From a virus: a stretch of 26,543 nt of DNA. The position numbers and the translations under genes are program-made. The notes under the pieces are model-generated. The model was given only the letters and a program-made list of their open reading frames with translations. It did no database searches and was not told the origin of the DNA. The first letter of the stretch is position 1, and every line of letters begins with the position of its first letter. Shown piece after piece: positions 17,356 to 23,293 of this stretch. The DNA lies in the IMG/VR virus record IMGVR_UViG_3300042563_002276, positions 1-26,543 of that record. One strand, 5' to 3'.

Positions 17356-17530
17356 TATATTTTATCATAAATTTTTCTATAAATCTTTCTGATTTCTTTC
17401 CTTTCTCGGACCCCATCCAACAATCTACTCTCTTAATGTACATATTGTAAAAATAATGAGATCCTTCTTTTTGAAGTCTATCTTCTAATATTTTCACATC
17501 CTCTGGATAATGTCTAATGTTAAATCCCAT
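17324..17530 (-). CDS. Unknown 68-residue protein
   Basis: A short protein starting MGFNIRHYPEDVKILEDRLQ, with a conserved-looking SHYFYNMYIKRVDCWMGSEK middle and a basic helical end. No family recognised. It lies 13 bp downstream of the dCMP deaminase gene, has the same A/T-rich start context as its neighbours, and overlaps the next gene by 32 nt if that gene uses its first ATG. Reality is supported by position in a continuous gene run and by absence of a better frame here. Confidence 0.55.
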   Translation of the reverse strand: MGFNIRHYPEDVKILEDRLQKEGSHYFYNMYIKRVDCWMGSEKGKKSERFIEKFMIKYNESEKEFHSI

Positions 17531-17543
17531 AATATTATATTAT

Positions 17544-17981
17544 TTATTCGTTATTCCAAACTATCTCTCGGTAAACTTCAATTCCTGCTTTTTCAAGTAA
17601 TTCAGGACCCGAAGAATCTCGGTAATCTTCGCAGTAATAAACTCTATTAACTCCAGCTTGGATAATTAATTTAGAGCATTCAAAGCAAGGCATCGTTGTC
17701 GTGTACAAAGAAGTTCCAATAGAACTAATTGTACTTTTAGCTAATTTTGCAATTGCGTTAGACTCAGCATGTAACACTTCTCTTTTAGTAATGCTATCTC
17801 CATTTTCAGAATGGTATTCACAGCAGTTTTCAAAACCATGAGGTGTTCCGTTATAACCAACGCTGATGATTTGCTCATCTTTAACAATTACACAACCGAC
17901 TTTTCTACGCTCAGCATAACTAAGTTTAGCTATCTGATACGCCATCTGCATGTAAATTTTATTTATCGGGATTCTTGGCAT
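17544..17981 (-). CDS. dCMP deaminase (zinc-dependent cytidine/deoxycytidylate deaminase)
   Basis: The 145-residue product has all deaminase landmarks: H71-A-E73 (zinc ligand and proton-shuttling Glu), P98-C99-x-E-C102 (two zinc-binding Cys), and a substrate-binding segment SVGYNGTPHGFENC at 40-53. A second cluster (C53, C54, H57) resembles the extra zinc site of T4-type dCMP deaminases. The enzyme converts dCMP to dUMP, the precursor for dTTP synthesis, which suits an AT-rich phage. Length agrees with the family (about 130-190). It is the first gene after a terminator at 18017-18042, so it probably starts a transcript. Confidence 0.93.
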   Translation of the reverse strand: MPRIPINKIYMQMAYQIAKLSYAERRKVGCVIVKDEQIISVGYNGTPHGFENCCEYHSENGDSITKREVLHAESNAIAKLAKSTISSIGTSLYTTTMPCFECSKLIIQAGVNRVYYCEDYRDSSGPELLEKAGIEVYREIVWNNE

Positions 17982-18016
17982 AGTAATTATATTATAAATT
18001 AAGGATTTGTTTAAAT

Positions 18017-18042
18017 AAAAATGGGTCCTTATAAGGACCCAT
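18017..18042 (-). terminator. Rho-independent terminator after the acidic internal-protein gene
   Basis: A perfect 10-bp stem (ATGGGTCCTT with AAGGACCCAT, 18021-18042) with a 2-nt formal loop is followed on the minus strand by a run of five T (complement of 18017-18021). It sits 26 bp after the stop at 18068 and 36 bp before the dCMP deaminase start. Confidence 0.85.
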
Positions 18043-18067
18043 TGTATTCTAATATGTATTATTAAGA

Positions 18068-18571
18068 TTATTCAGCTTCAGGTTCTCCGTCTTCGTCAGG
18101 TTCTTGTCCAGCTTCTTGTAACTTAATACTGTCAATTTTATTAGAGAAAGCCTCTTTAATAGTATTTAAAGCAGATTCGTATGCTTCCATACCATAAGCT
18201 TCTTTACATTCTTTAAGAGCTTTTCCAGCAAGACCAGCTACAAGTGCAGCATTTTCGGCCATATAACTTTCGGCAGTATGATCGTCATGTGCGTCATTCT
18301 CCCATTCCATTGCTTCTTTTACAACGTCTTGGTAACAAGATTCTAAAATTTCAGAAACTAATTTCTTAACTTCCTCTTCTTTAGTCTCTTCTTCTGCAGT
18401 TTCTCCAGCTTCTGGAGATTCTTCAGCTTCATTAGTTTGTACCTCATCAGCTTCAGCTTCGGTATCTTCAACATCCATAGGTACTGGAGTACCAGCATCT
18501 ACGATGTCTTTTTCGATTTCTTCAGATCGGTCCATTTCAGTAACGAACTGTTCAAATGATTTAAATTTCAT
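18068..18571 (-). CDS. Acidic protein with T4 capsid-targeting-like N-terminus; candidate internal head or scaffold protein
   Basis: The 167-residue product begins MKFKSFEQFVTEMDRSEE. The segment KSFEQFVTE aligns with the T4 internal-protein targeting peptide KTYQEFIAE, matching exactly at Lys, Phe and Glu and conservatively elsewhere; V-T-E also fits the [hydrophobic]-x-E cleavage rule of the T4 prohead protease gp21. Residues 20-75 are extremely acidic (ETAEEETKEEEVKKLVSEIL), residues 75-155 helical, and the end acidic (EAGQEPDEDGEPEAE). Acidic helical composition is typical of prohead core scaffold proteins such as gp67/gp68. I infer packaging into the capsid core; whether it is scaffold or injected internal protein is open. 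The gene is monocistronic-looking, followed by a strong terminator. Confidence 0.6.
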   Translation of the reverse strand: MKFKSFEQFVTEMDRSEEIEKDIVDAGTPVPMDVEDTEAEADEVQTNEAEESPEAGETAEEETKEEEVKKLVSEILESCYQDVVKEAMEWENDAHDDHTAESYMAENAALVAGLAGKALKECKEAYGMEAYESALNTIKEAFSNKIDSIKLQEAGQEPDEDGEPEAE

Positions 18572-18600
18572 GTTAATTATATTTTTTTATAATCTATATA

Positions 18601-18894
18601 TTAGACTTTAGGATTTTTAGGTTTCCTACCTCTTCTTTTTTTACCAGTAGCGGCATCAACAACATCAGCAGCCTGTTTAGTAACTTCTTTTGCGGCTACT
18701 TTAACATCAGCAACCTCTTCTTTAACTCTTTTAGTACGAGCTTTAATTTCTTTTTTGATAGCCTTCATTTTTTCTTCAGCACTATCTGGAATAGCATTCT
18801 TGTTTTCGTCTTTAACTTTACCTGTTTTTGTCAAAATAAAACTTAAACCGGCAATTGCCAATAGTACGACTGTAACGATTAATAATGTTTTCAT
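18601..18894 (-). CDS. Small membrane-anchored protein with very basic C-terminal tail
   Basis: The 97-residue product has one N-terminal transmembrane helix (about 3-22, LLIVTVVLLAIAGLSFILT), a short D/N-rich turn (KDENKNAIPDSAE, 28-40), a long Lys/Val/Ala helix and a tail KKRRGRKPKNPKV. With the short N-terminus and positive tail the basic end should face the cytoplasm. The RGRKP core resembles AT-hook and other nucleic-acid-binding tails, so tethering of DNA or RNA to the membrane is conceivable but unproven. It starts 36 bp after a strong terminator and lies 29 bp upstream of the acidic-protein gene. Confidence 0.65.
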   Translation of the reverse strand: MKTLLIVTVVLLAIAGLSFILTKTGKVKDENKNAIPDSAEEKMKAIKKEIKARTKRVKEEVADVKVAAKEVTKQAADVVDAATGKKRRGRKPKNPKV

Positions 18895-18929
18895 AATATT
18901 GATTTTTAATTTAATTATATATCCATCAC

Positions 18930-18957
18930 AAAAAAGGCCATTCCGAAGAATGGCCTT
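18930..18957 (-). terminator. Rho-independent terminator with UUCG tetraloop
   Basis: A perfect 10-bp stem (arms 18934-18943 and 18948-18957, AAGGCCATTC/GAATGGCCTT) closes on the very stable C(UUCG)G loop as read on the minus strand and is followed by six T (complement of 18930-18935). It lies 21 bp after the stop of the gene at 18979 and ends that transcript. Confidence 0.93.
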
Positions 18958-18978
18958 GTAAATTAGAAGCTGGTTAAC

Positions 18979-19206
18979 TTATACCATTTCTGGTTTAGGT
19001 TCTAGTGGCTTAAACAAAACTTCCAATGTCGCAATTAGGTCATTTGCTTCTCCGACTTTTCTTACTAATTTATCCATTTCATCGATTATTTGAGGATGTT
19101 CTCCAATACCAACCGAGTTTTCGAAATAAACTGCTAAAATAGCCAATGCTTCTTTCTTTTGTGCTTCATATCTAGCATGTAGCGCTTCAACTTTTAATGA
19201 TGACAT
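18979..19206 (-). CDS. Unknown 75-residue helical protein
   Basis: No family recognised. The product is mostly helical (VEALHARYEAQKKEALAILA; IIDEMDKLVRKVGEANDLIA) with a short Gly-containing turn between two helices and a Pro-rich end, suggesting a helical hairpin that could dimerise. It follows the UV-damage endonuclease gene by 33 bp and is the last gene before a strong terminator. No Shine-Dalgarno sequence. Confidence 0.65.
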   Translation of the reverse strand: MSSLKVEALHARYEAQKKEALAILAVYFENSVGIGEHPQIIDEMDKLVRKVGEANDLIATLEVLFKPLEPKPEMV

Positions 19207-19239
19207 ATCTTTTTATGATTTAATTTAAATTTATATGGA

Positions 19240-20163
19240 CTAGACCAAAATTGTTTCATATTTTTGTAAATAATTTTGCAGAGCATGGTCCTTTGCTTTA
19301 GCTTCTAAGTCAACATCGATTGATAATCCATAAGAATTAATCTTTTCGTAGATATGATCAGCATGCGCACGATTAACAACTGACGAATCCTCGTGAATTT
19401 TCTTACATGAGCTATAATGAACTAACTGTCGAATACCTTCTGGCCAAGTAGTAGCTGCAAGATACAATGCATCTTTTTCTGGCATCGGGTCGTCATAACA
19501 CCAATGATGATGGTAATCAAATACGATTGGAATTCCTGTGTGAGCTGATAAACCATGAACTAGATCACCTATAGAATATTGAGCTTTTTTATCGTCATTC
19601 TCTACAGTCATACGTTCTTTGACAGAAAGATCTAGAGTATCGAATGCTTTGATAAAACGCTGAATAGAATCTTCTTTACCGTTTGCAGTAGTATTGATGT
19701 GTATATTGATTGCAGCATCTGGAGTTCTAGGTAGACCCATTAGATCCATGAATTCGCCGTGCTGATTAAGTTCTTTAATAGAACGGACAACAACATCTGG
19801 ATTCATACTTGCAATTACGCAAAAATGACCAGGATGGAAAGTTAACCTTTGACCAGCATCCATTGCAATTTTACCAGCACCTCTTAAAAGATTAGAAATT
19901 TTAGAATAGTCTGGTAAATCTTTAAGCTCATATTCGGACATCCATGGAATCATATCAGAAGACATACGGTACAACTTGACACCGTGTTGATTATTCCATT
20001 TAATAATTTCGATGAGGTCCCTGACATTACTAAGCGCAAGTTCACTAGCATAATTTATACCTTTCTGTTCGAAAGTTTTTTTAATCATACCGCGGCCGAT
20101 TGTAATTCCATTCTTCTGCTGAAGAGTCAAATTTATACAGCAATATCCAAATCTATTCTTCAT
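19240..20163 (-). CDS. uvsE: UV damage endonuclease (UvdE/UvsE family)
   Basis: The 307-residue product has the family's TIM-barrel metal sites: RFGYCCINL at 4-12, YRMSSDMIPW at 65-74, RLTFHPGHF at 106-114, LNQHGEFMDLMG at 132-143, INIHINT near H155, TVENDD at 186-191, VFDYHHHW near 214-221 and HYSS at 249-252. These His, Glu and Asp residues bind the metal cluster. The enzyme nicks DNA 5' of UV photoproducts and starts repair independent of nucleotide excision. I place the start at ATG 20163; a TTG nine bases upstream is also in frame but UvsE proteins usually begin near the RxGY motif. GGAG lies 4-7 bases before this ATG, a rare Shine-Dalgarno-like case here. The start overlaps the end of the upstream 47-residue gene by 11 nt. 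Confidence 0.93.
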   Translation of the reverse strand: MKNRFGYCCINLTLQQKNGITIGRGMIKKTFEQKGINYASELALSNVRDLIEIIKWNNQHGVKLYRMSSDMIPWMSEYELKDLPDYSKISNLLRGAGKIAMDAGQRLTFHPGHFCVIASMNPDVVVRSIKELNQHGEFMDLMGLPRTPDAAINIHINTTANGKEDSIQRFIKAFDTLDLSVKERMTVENDDKKAQYSIGDLVHGLSAHTGIPIVFDYHHHWCYDDPMPEKDALYLAATTWPEGIRQLVHYSSCKKIHEDSSVVNRAHADHIYEKINSYGLSIDVDLEAKAKDHALQNYLQKYETILV

Positions 20164-20296
20164 ATTCTCCAATTACGTTGTTTCTCCACCAGTTTTTAAA
20201 TTTAGAATCGTCAGGCATTTTAGCAATTCTAGTGTCTAAGACAAAAGGACCTATTACTATAATAAGTCCGATTATTATATAAAGAATTAGTCCCAT
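20153..20296 (-). CDS. 47-residue single-span membrane protein
   Basis: An ATG at 20296 opens a 47-codon frame ending in TAG at 20153. The product begins MGLILYIIIGLIIVIGPFVL, a clear transmembrane helix, and continues with a charged cytoplasmic-type tail containing KFKNWWRNNVIGEYEE. It overlaps the stop of the upstream gene by 10 nt and the start of the UV endonuclease gene by 11 nt, filling an otherwise empty 123-bp gap, which is how neighbouring genes are packed. Function unknown; short phage membrane proteins of this kind can act in lysis control, superinfection exclusion or as envelope modulators. Confidence 0.7.
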   Translation of the reverse strand: MGLILYIIIGLIIVIGPFVLDTRIAKMPDDSKFKNWWRNNVIGEYEE

Positions 20297-20703
20297 TGTT
20301 TCTCAAATTTATACCAATGATCTGCGCTAGCACAATCTCTAAAGGCATCTATTATGAGAGCATCCATTTCGCTACCGCTAAGAGATTCAGTAAAGGCTTT
20401 TATAAAACCTTCTAGAACTAATATCTGGTCAGGTTGCATTGAATAATTCTGAAATTCTGGATAAAGTTCTTTAACAGCTTCTCTAGTAATAGCGCTTGCA
20501 AGACGATGGTATACGGTATCATCATTACCACATCTGGTTCCAAAATAATAATCATCAGTTTGGATAGCTTCGATTTTTGACATAATATCTTCTGTCGAAA
20601 ACCTCATGCGGAATAACTTAATAGATGTTAACAATAAGTGTTTGCTTGATTCAACTGGACCAGCAAAGCTGCTTCCATTACATTTGATTTGTTCTACTTT
20701 CAT
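20287..20703 (-). CDS. Unknown 138-residue protein
   Basis: No family recognised. The sequence begins MKVEQIKCNGSSFAGPVESS and is mainly helical (HLLLTSIKLFRMRFSTEDIM; ILVLEGFIKAFTESLSGSEM) with a Trp/Tyr-rich end HWYKFEKQWD. No signal peptide or membrane helix. It begins 2 bp after the stop of the upstream gene and overlaps the 47-residue membrane gene by 10 nt, so it belongs to the operon that starts at the promoter near 21273. Confidence 0.65.
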   Translation of the reverse strand: MKVEQIKCNGSSFAGPVESSKHLLLTSIKLFRMRFSTEDIMSKIEAIQTDDYYFGTRCGNDDTVYHRLASAITREAVKELYPEFQNYSMQPDQILVLEGFIKAFTESLSGSEMDALIIDAFRDCASADHWYKFEKQWD

Positions 20704-20705
20704 TT

Positions 20706-20951
20706 TTAGTTTAGTTTATTTTCAACAATAATCATCTCTTCTGCCCATGGTTTTGATTCGAACCGAAGGCCTTGTTCCTTTAAATAAGATTCATATTTAC
20801 TTGAATTCTTAGCAAGTTCTAAGGCAACTTCAGTATCTTCTCCTGAATCAGATGGATCTATATTAATAAATCCACAATATTCTGGGCTAGAAGGATCTAG
20901 TTGATAATCCTCTCGGATTGATTTGATATAATTTTTGATTTTTGATTCCAT
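20706..20951 (-). CDS. Unknown 81-residue acidic protein
   Basis: No family recognised. The product starts MESKIKNYIKSIREDYQLDP, has an acidic centre (DPSDSGEDTEVALELAKNSS) and ends in a helix-strand (SKPWAEEMIIVENKLN). It is separated from both neighbours by only 2 bp, in a tight run of four genes ending with the UV endonuclease. No motif indicates a function. Confidence 0.62.
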   Translation of the reverse strand: MESKIKNYIKSIREDYQLDPSSPEYCGFINIDPSDSGEDTEVALELAKNSSKYESYLKEQGLRFESKPWAEEMIIVENKLN

Positions 20952-20953
20952 GA

Positions 20954-21250
20954 TTAAATAACTTCGATTAAACTGATAGGTACACTAATAAGTCCGATAC
21001 GACCAGCTTCTTGTAAATAGGCTTTAGATCGGTTGATTTGGTTAACGGTAAATGTTTTACCACCAGCTTTAGGATGGTTAACTTTAACGGTATCTCCAAC
21101 AGATAATAGACGTTTGATTGCTCTAGCATCTGAAACCCTACGGATTTTGATAACGTCGATAACGTCCTGGTTTAGTTGTGATAACTCTACAGTAGAAAGT
21201 GTTTCTAACATTCTAAGGATTTGTGGGTAATTTGAAAGTGGATTTGACAT
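20954..21250 (-). CDS. Unknown 98-residue protein with KOW/SH3-like segment
   Basis: The N-terminal half is helical (PQILRMLETLSTVELSQLNQ). Residues 49-75 read LLSVGDTVKVNHPKAGGKTF followed by TVNQINRSKAYLQ, a short SH3/KOW-like beta barrel pattern (GD-x-V...G...V..I.R..A) common in nucleic-acid or ribosome-associated proteins. I cannot name the family. It is the first gene behind the promoter-like repeat at 21273-21289 and starts 22 bp downstream of it, so it probably leads an early operon. A regulatory RNA- or DNA-binding role is possible. Confidence 0.65.
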   Translation of the reverse strand: MSNPLSNYPQILRMLETLSTVELSQLNQDVIDVIKIRRVSDARAIKRLLSVGDTVKVNHPKAGGKTFTVNQINRSKAYLQEAGRIGLISVPISLIEVI

Positions 21251-21289
21251 AATGTATCTTTGTTAATTTGTTATATGTAAATATAAACA
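21248..21289. repeat. 42-bp direct repeat, copy 1 (promoter and leader of the 20954-21250 gene)
   Basis: These 42 bp, including the start codon, are identical to 21747-21788. They cover the whole upstream region of the gene: motif, A-rich leader and ATG. Identity up to but not beyond the start codon suggests duplication of an expression module rather than of a gene. Confidence 0.9.
21273..21289 (-). promoter_or_regulatory. Probable promoter, copy 1 of a repeated motif
   Basis: On the minus strand this reads TGTTTATATTTACATAT, 22 bp before the ATG at 21250. The same 17-mer occurs at 21772 and 26082 at nearly the same distance from start codons. A start of transcription just after it would leave a leader of about 10-15 nt. 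It matches neither the sigma-70 spacing nor the Bacteroidota TAnnTTTG box clearly. Confidence 0.6.
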
Positions 21290-21344
21290 TAATATTTCAA
21301 ACGGTAAAACTTTTATTGAAGTATTTTCAAAAAAGTTATTAACA

Positions 21345-21749
21345 TTATTCCCAAGCAGCTATAAGACCTTGGTCAGCTGCTTCAGTTTCGCGCATCAACA
21401 TAATTTCGGCACCAGCTTCGGTATAAACTGGATATTCCCAAAACATTTTGATTTGGTCGTTCCAAGTAGTATTACCGATAAAACTACCTTTATCTTCATT
21501 ATAAAGAGAAACGCATTGGTCAGGATTCGCAATACGAATCGGCTCAGCAAAGGCCTGAGCTTGAGTGAACGTAACATTTTCTAATGTCCATTCGGTCTGG
21601 TTCATTTTAACTAACTCGTCAAAAAACTCAGTATTGTCATAGTAATTATCTGAACCTGTAGAAGCTTTAAACTGCGCTCTAATCTGAGTGTACTGTTCCT
21701 TTGAAGGACTTAAAACTACTTTAACTTGTTTTTGGATTGAATTCATCAT
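21345..21749 (-). CDS. Unknown 134-residue protein behind an early-type promoter
   Basis: No family recognised. The product begins MMNSIQKQVKVVLSPSKEQY, is mixed alpha/beta with several aromatic strands (QIKMFWEYPVYTEAGAEIML) and ends acidic (RETEAADQGLIAAWE). It stands alone between two promoter-like repeats and behind a terminator, so it is probably a single-gene transcript, a pattern typical of early host-takeover genes. The 55 bp from 21290 to 21344 after its stop hold an AT-rich stretch with a segment GTTAATAACTTTTTTGAAAA that recurs after the gene ending at 21844. Confidence 0.65.
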   Translation of the reverse strand: MMNSIQKQVKVVLSPSKEQYTQIRAQFKASTGSDNYYDNTEFFDELVKMNQTEWTLENVTFTQAQAFAEPIRIANPDQCVSLYNEDKGSFIGNTTWNDQIKMFWEYPVYTEAGAEIMLMRETEAADQGLIAAWE

Positions 21750-21788
21750 AATGTATCTTTGTTAATTTGTTATATGTAAATATAAACA
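21747..21788. repeat. 42-bp direct repeat, copy 2 (promoter and leader of the 21345-21749 gene)
   Basis: Identical to 21248-21289 over 42 bp, again ending at the start codon. A terminator hairpin abuts its upstream end, so terminator and promoter form one compact boundary between transcripts. Confidence 0.9.
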
Positions 21789-21789
21789 A
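21772..21789 (-). promoter_or_regulatory. Probable promoter, copy 2 of a repeated motif
   Basis: On the minus strand TTGTTTATATTTACATAT, 22 bp before the ATG at 21749, directly downstream of a terminator. Shares 18 of 18 bases with 26082-26099. Confidence 0.62.
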
Positions 21790-21816
21790 AAAACTCGACA
21801 TAAAAAAATGCCGAGT
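21788..21816 (-). terminator. Rho-independent terminator after the rnhB-membrane protein operon
   Basis: On the minus strand ACTCGGCAT pairs with ATGTCGAGT (9 bp with one G-U pair; arms 21793-21801 and 21808-21816) around a T-rich loop and is followed by six T. It lies 27 bp after the stop at 21844 and touches the next promoter. Confidence 0.78.
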
Positions 21817-21843
21817 GAAATATTTTCAAAAAGTTATTAACAA

Positions 21844-22188
21844 TTATTTCCAGAATATCTGGACGCAGATCAATATGAATGCTAAAAATAGCGATACAAC
21901 CGTCTTAGTATTTAACGGCTCATCTAATATCATATATGTTAGAAATGAAAATGCGATCATTCCTGTAGTAAATCCAATAAATCTACCAGGCCATAGTTGA
22001 CCATCATAATATTCAGCAACAAAGGCAGTTGCAATAATGAACATATATGAAATAATAGATCCTCCTATAAATGCAACTATGATTGGATGTTTCTTAAACC
22101 ACGGCCAGACAAATTGACCATTAGTTTGGAACCATATTAGAGATTGTCCTAATAAAAATAATAAGGTTCCATATATTAAATTCCTCAT
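21844..22188 (-). CDS. Four-helix membrane protein, resembling small DMT/SMR-type transporters
   Basis: The 114-residue product has four hydrophobic spans at about 3-20, 35-58, 66-87 and 93-112. The last two, RFIGFTTGMIAFSFLTYMIL then DEPLNTKTVVSLFLAFILIC, show the gE-p-l-s...G..LI..G arrangement seen at the end of EamA/SMR half-transporters. The usual buried Glu in helix 1 of SMR pumps is not evident, so transport function is uncertain. Its start overlaps the rnhB stop as TAATG, indicating coupled translation. Alternatives are a phage membrane modulator without transport activity. Confidence 0.6.
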   Translation of the reverse strand: MRNLIYGTLLFLLGQSLIWFQTNGQFVWPWFKKHPIIVAFIGGSIISYMFIIATAFVAEYYDGQLWPGRFIGFTTGMIAFSFLTYMILDEPLNTKTVVSLFLAFILICVQIFWK

Positions 22189-22817
22189 TAAAATAATTCG
22201 CTTGTCGAGGTTAACAAGTGAGATATGAAACTAGCTCTGTGTTCTGCTGTAGAACCAACTTCTTGAATAGCATTGATGTGTTGCTTAGTACCATACCCTT
22301 TATTAGAAGCCCAGCCATATACCTTATTTTGGTTTACTTCATTCAAAGTTTTCATATAATTGTCTCTAGCTACTTTTGCTAAGATTGAAGCAGCTGCGAT
22401 TGAAGTATATTTGTTATCTCCACCGACTATTGTAGTATAACTTTTGTCTTTATATCCGTGGAACTGATCTCCATCAATTAAAACAAAATCAAAATCAACG
22501 GAAGATTGAACTTCCTCGAGAGATTGATTCATTCCAATTAGAGTAGCTTTTAATATGTTGGTATTTTCGATTGTATCGACGTCAATGTGTACTACTGAAT
22601 ATGCAATAGCATTTGCTAATACGATTTCATGTGCTTGTTTCTTTTGAGATTCTGAAAGAAGTTTTGAATCTTTTACAAGTGGGTGTTGAAAGTCTGCTGG
22701 CATAATACAAGCTGCGACAGTAACTGGACCAGCCAACGCTCCTCTTCCGGCTTCATCTACACCAACTTCAATTAAATCTGTTCCGGTATTGTACTTTGGT
22801 TTTAGTAAAATTTGCAT
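22188..22817 (-). CDS. rnhB: Ribonuclease HII
   Basis: The 209-residue product carries the full RNase HII signature: GVDEAGRGALAGPV at 19-32 with D21 and E22, DSKLLS at 50-55, VLIDGD near D115, GGDNKYTSIAAASILAKVAR at 132-151 with D134 completing the DEDD catalytic set, and WASNKGYGTKQH with HRASF near the end. It cleaves the RNA strand of RNA-DNA hybrids and single ribonucleotides in DNA; in a phage it would remove primers, a job done in T4 by an unrelated RNase H. Length is typical (about 200). Translation is coupled at both ends by TAATG overlaps. Confidence 0.95.
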   Translation of the reverse strand: MQILLKPKYNTGTDLIEVGVDEAGRGALAGPVTVAACIMPADFQHPLVKDSKLLSESQKKQAHEIVLANAIAYSVVHIDVDTIENTNILKATLIGMNQSLEEVQSSVDFDFVLIDGDQFHGYKDKSYTTIVGGDNKYTSIAAASILAKVARDNYMKTLNEVNQNKVYGWASNKGYGTKQHINAIQEVGSTAEHRASFISHLLTSTSELF

Positions 22818-23227
22818 TATGTTGATTGTTTAAGATTATCGTATATGCTATGGTAAAGTGCGTATTGATTTTGAAAAATCTCATCTTCCATTATTTTGCG
22901 AGAATTTTCGATTTGCATTTTAATGTAGTTGATTATTTTATCTCCATCGCTAGGGTTAAGGCTTTTGTATGAAAAGAAGGTATGATTAGTAATTCTAATC
23001 CTGTCATATTCAACAACTATGAAATATCCTAGATCTTTATTCTCTAGATAATAGGTATGGCTAACAGGTGCGGTTAACATCTTTGTTTTTGGATGTTTAG
23101 CCATCGCTCTTACGATCGTGTAAATCATAGCGGTGTCCTTGTCCATTTTACCTTTGCGGCTATCGACTAATCTAGCCCACTTGGTAGCTGTAATTCGTTT
23201 TGCTTTTGTTAAAAATTTAAATGCCAT
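22817..23227 (-). CDS. Unknown 136-residue basic protein with start codon in a hairpin
   Basis: No family recognised. The N-terminus is basic (MAFKFLTKAKRITATKWARL; RKGKMDKDTAMIYTIVRAMA), the middle beta-rich (YYLENKDLGYFIVVEYDRIR) and the end helical. The composition fits a nucleic-acid-binding protein. Its ATG and first codons lie in the 3' arm of a perfect 15-bp inverted repeat (23219-23269), which could hide the start in mRNA and allow autoregulation. It leads a coupled trio with rnhB and the membrane protein. Confidence 0.68.
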   Translation of the reverse strand: MAFKFLTKAKRITATKWARLVDSRKGKMDKDTAMIYTIVRAMAKHPKTKMLTAPVSHTYYLENKDLGYFIVVEYDRIRITNHTFFSYKSLNPSDGDKIINYIKMQIENSRKIMEDEIFQNQYALYHSIYDNLKQST

Positions 23228-23269
23228 ATAATTGTTATAGGTTTAACGTATACAAATTATATGGCATTT
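23219..23269 (-). promoter_or_regulatory. Perfect 15-bp inverted repeat enclosing the start codon of the 22817-23227 gene
   Basis: Arms 23219-23233 and 23255-23269 (AAATGCCATATAATT on the plus strand) are fully complementary, separated by 21 nt. On the mRNA the 3' arm contains ATATGGCATTT, that is the start codon and codons 2 and 3. No T-run follows, so it is not a terminator. The 5' arm contains another ATG opening a 10-codon frame that ends in the loop (TAA). Confidence 0.75.
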
Positions 23270-23293
23270 TATTAAATAGTTTCAATAATATCT

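Noticed and set aside
20164-20172. TTG start nine bases upstream of the UV endonuclease ATG
   Set aside because: The ATG at 20163 places RFGY at the usual position, has GGAG before it, and ATG is used everywhere else in the window.
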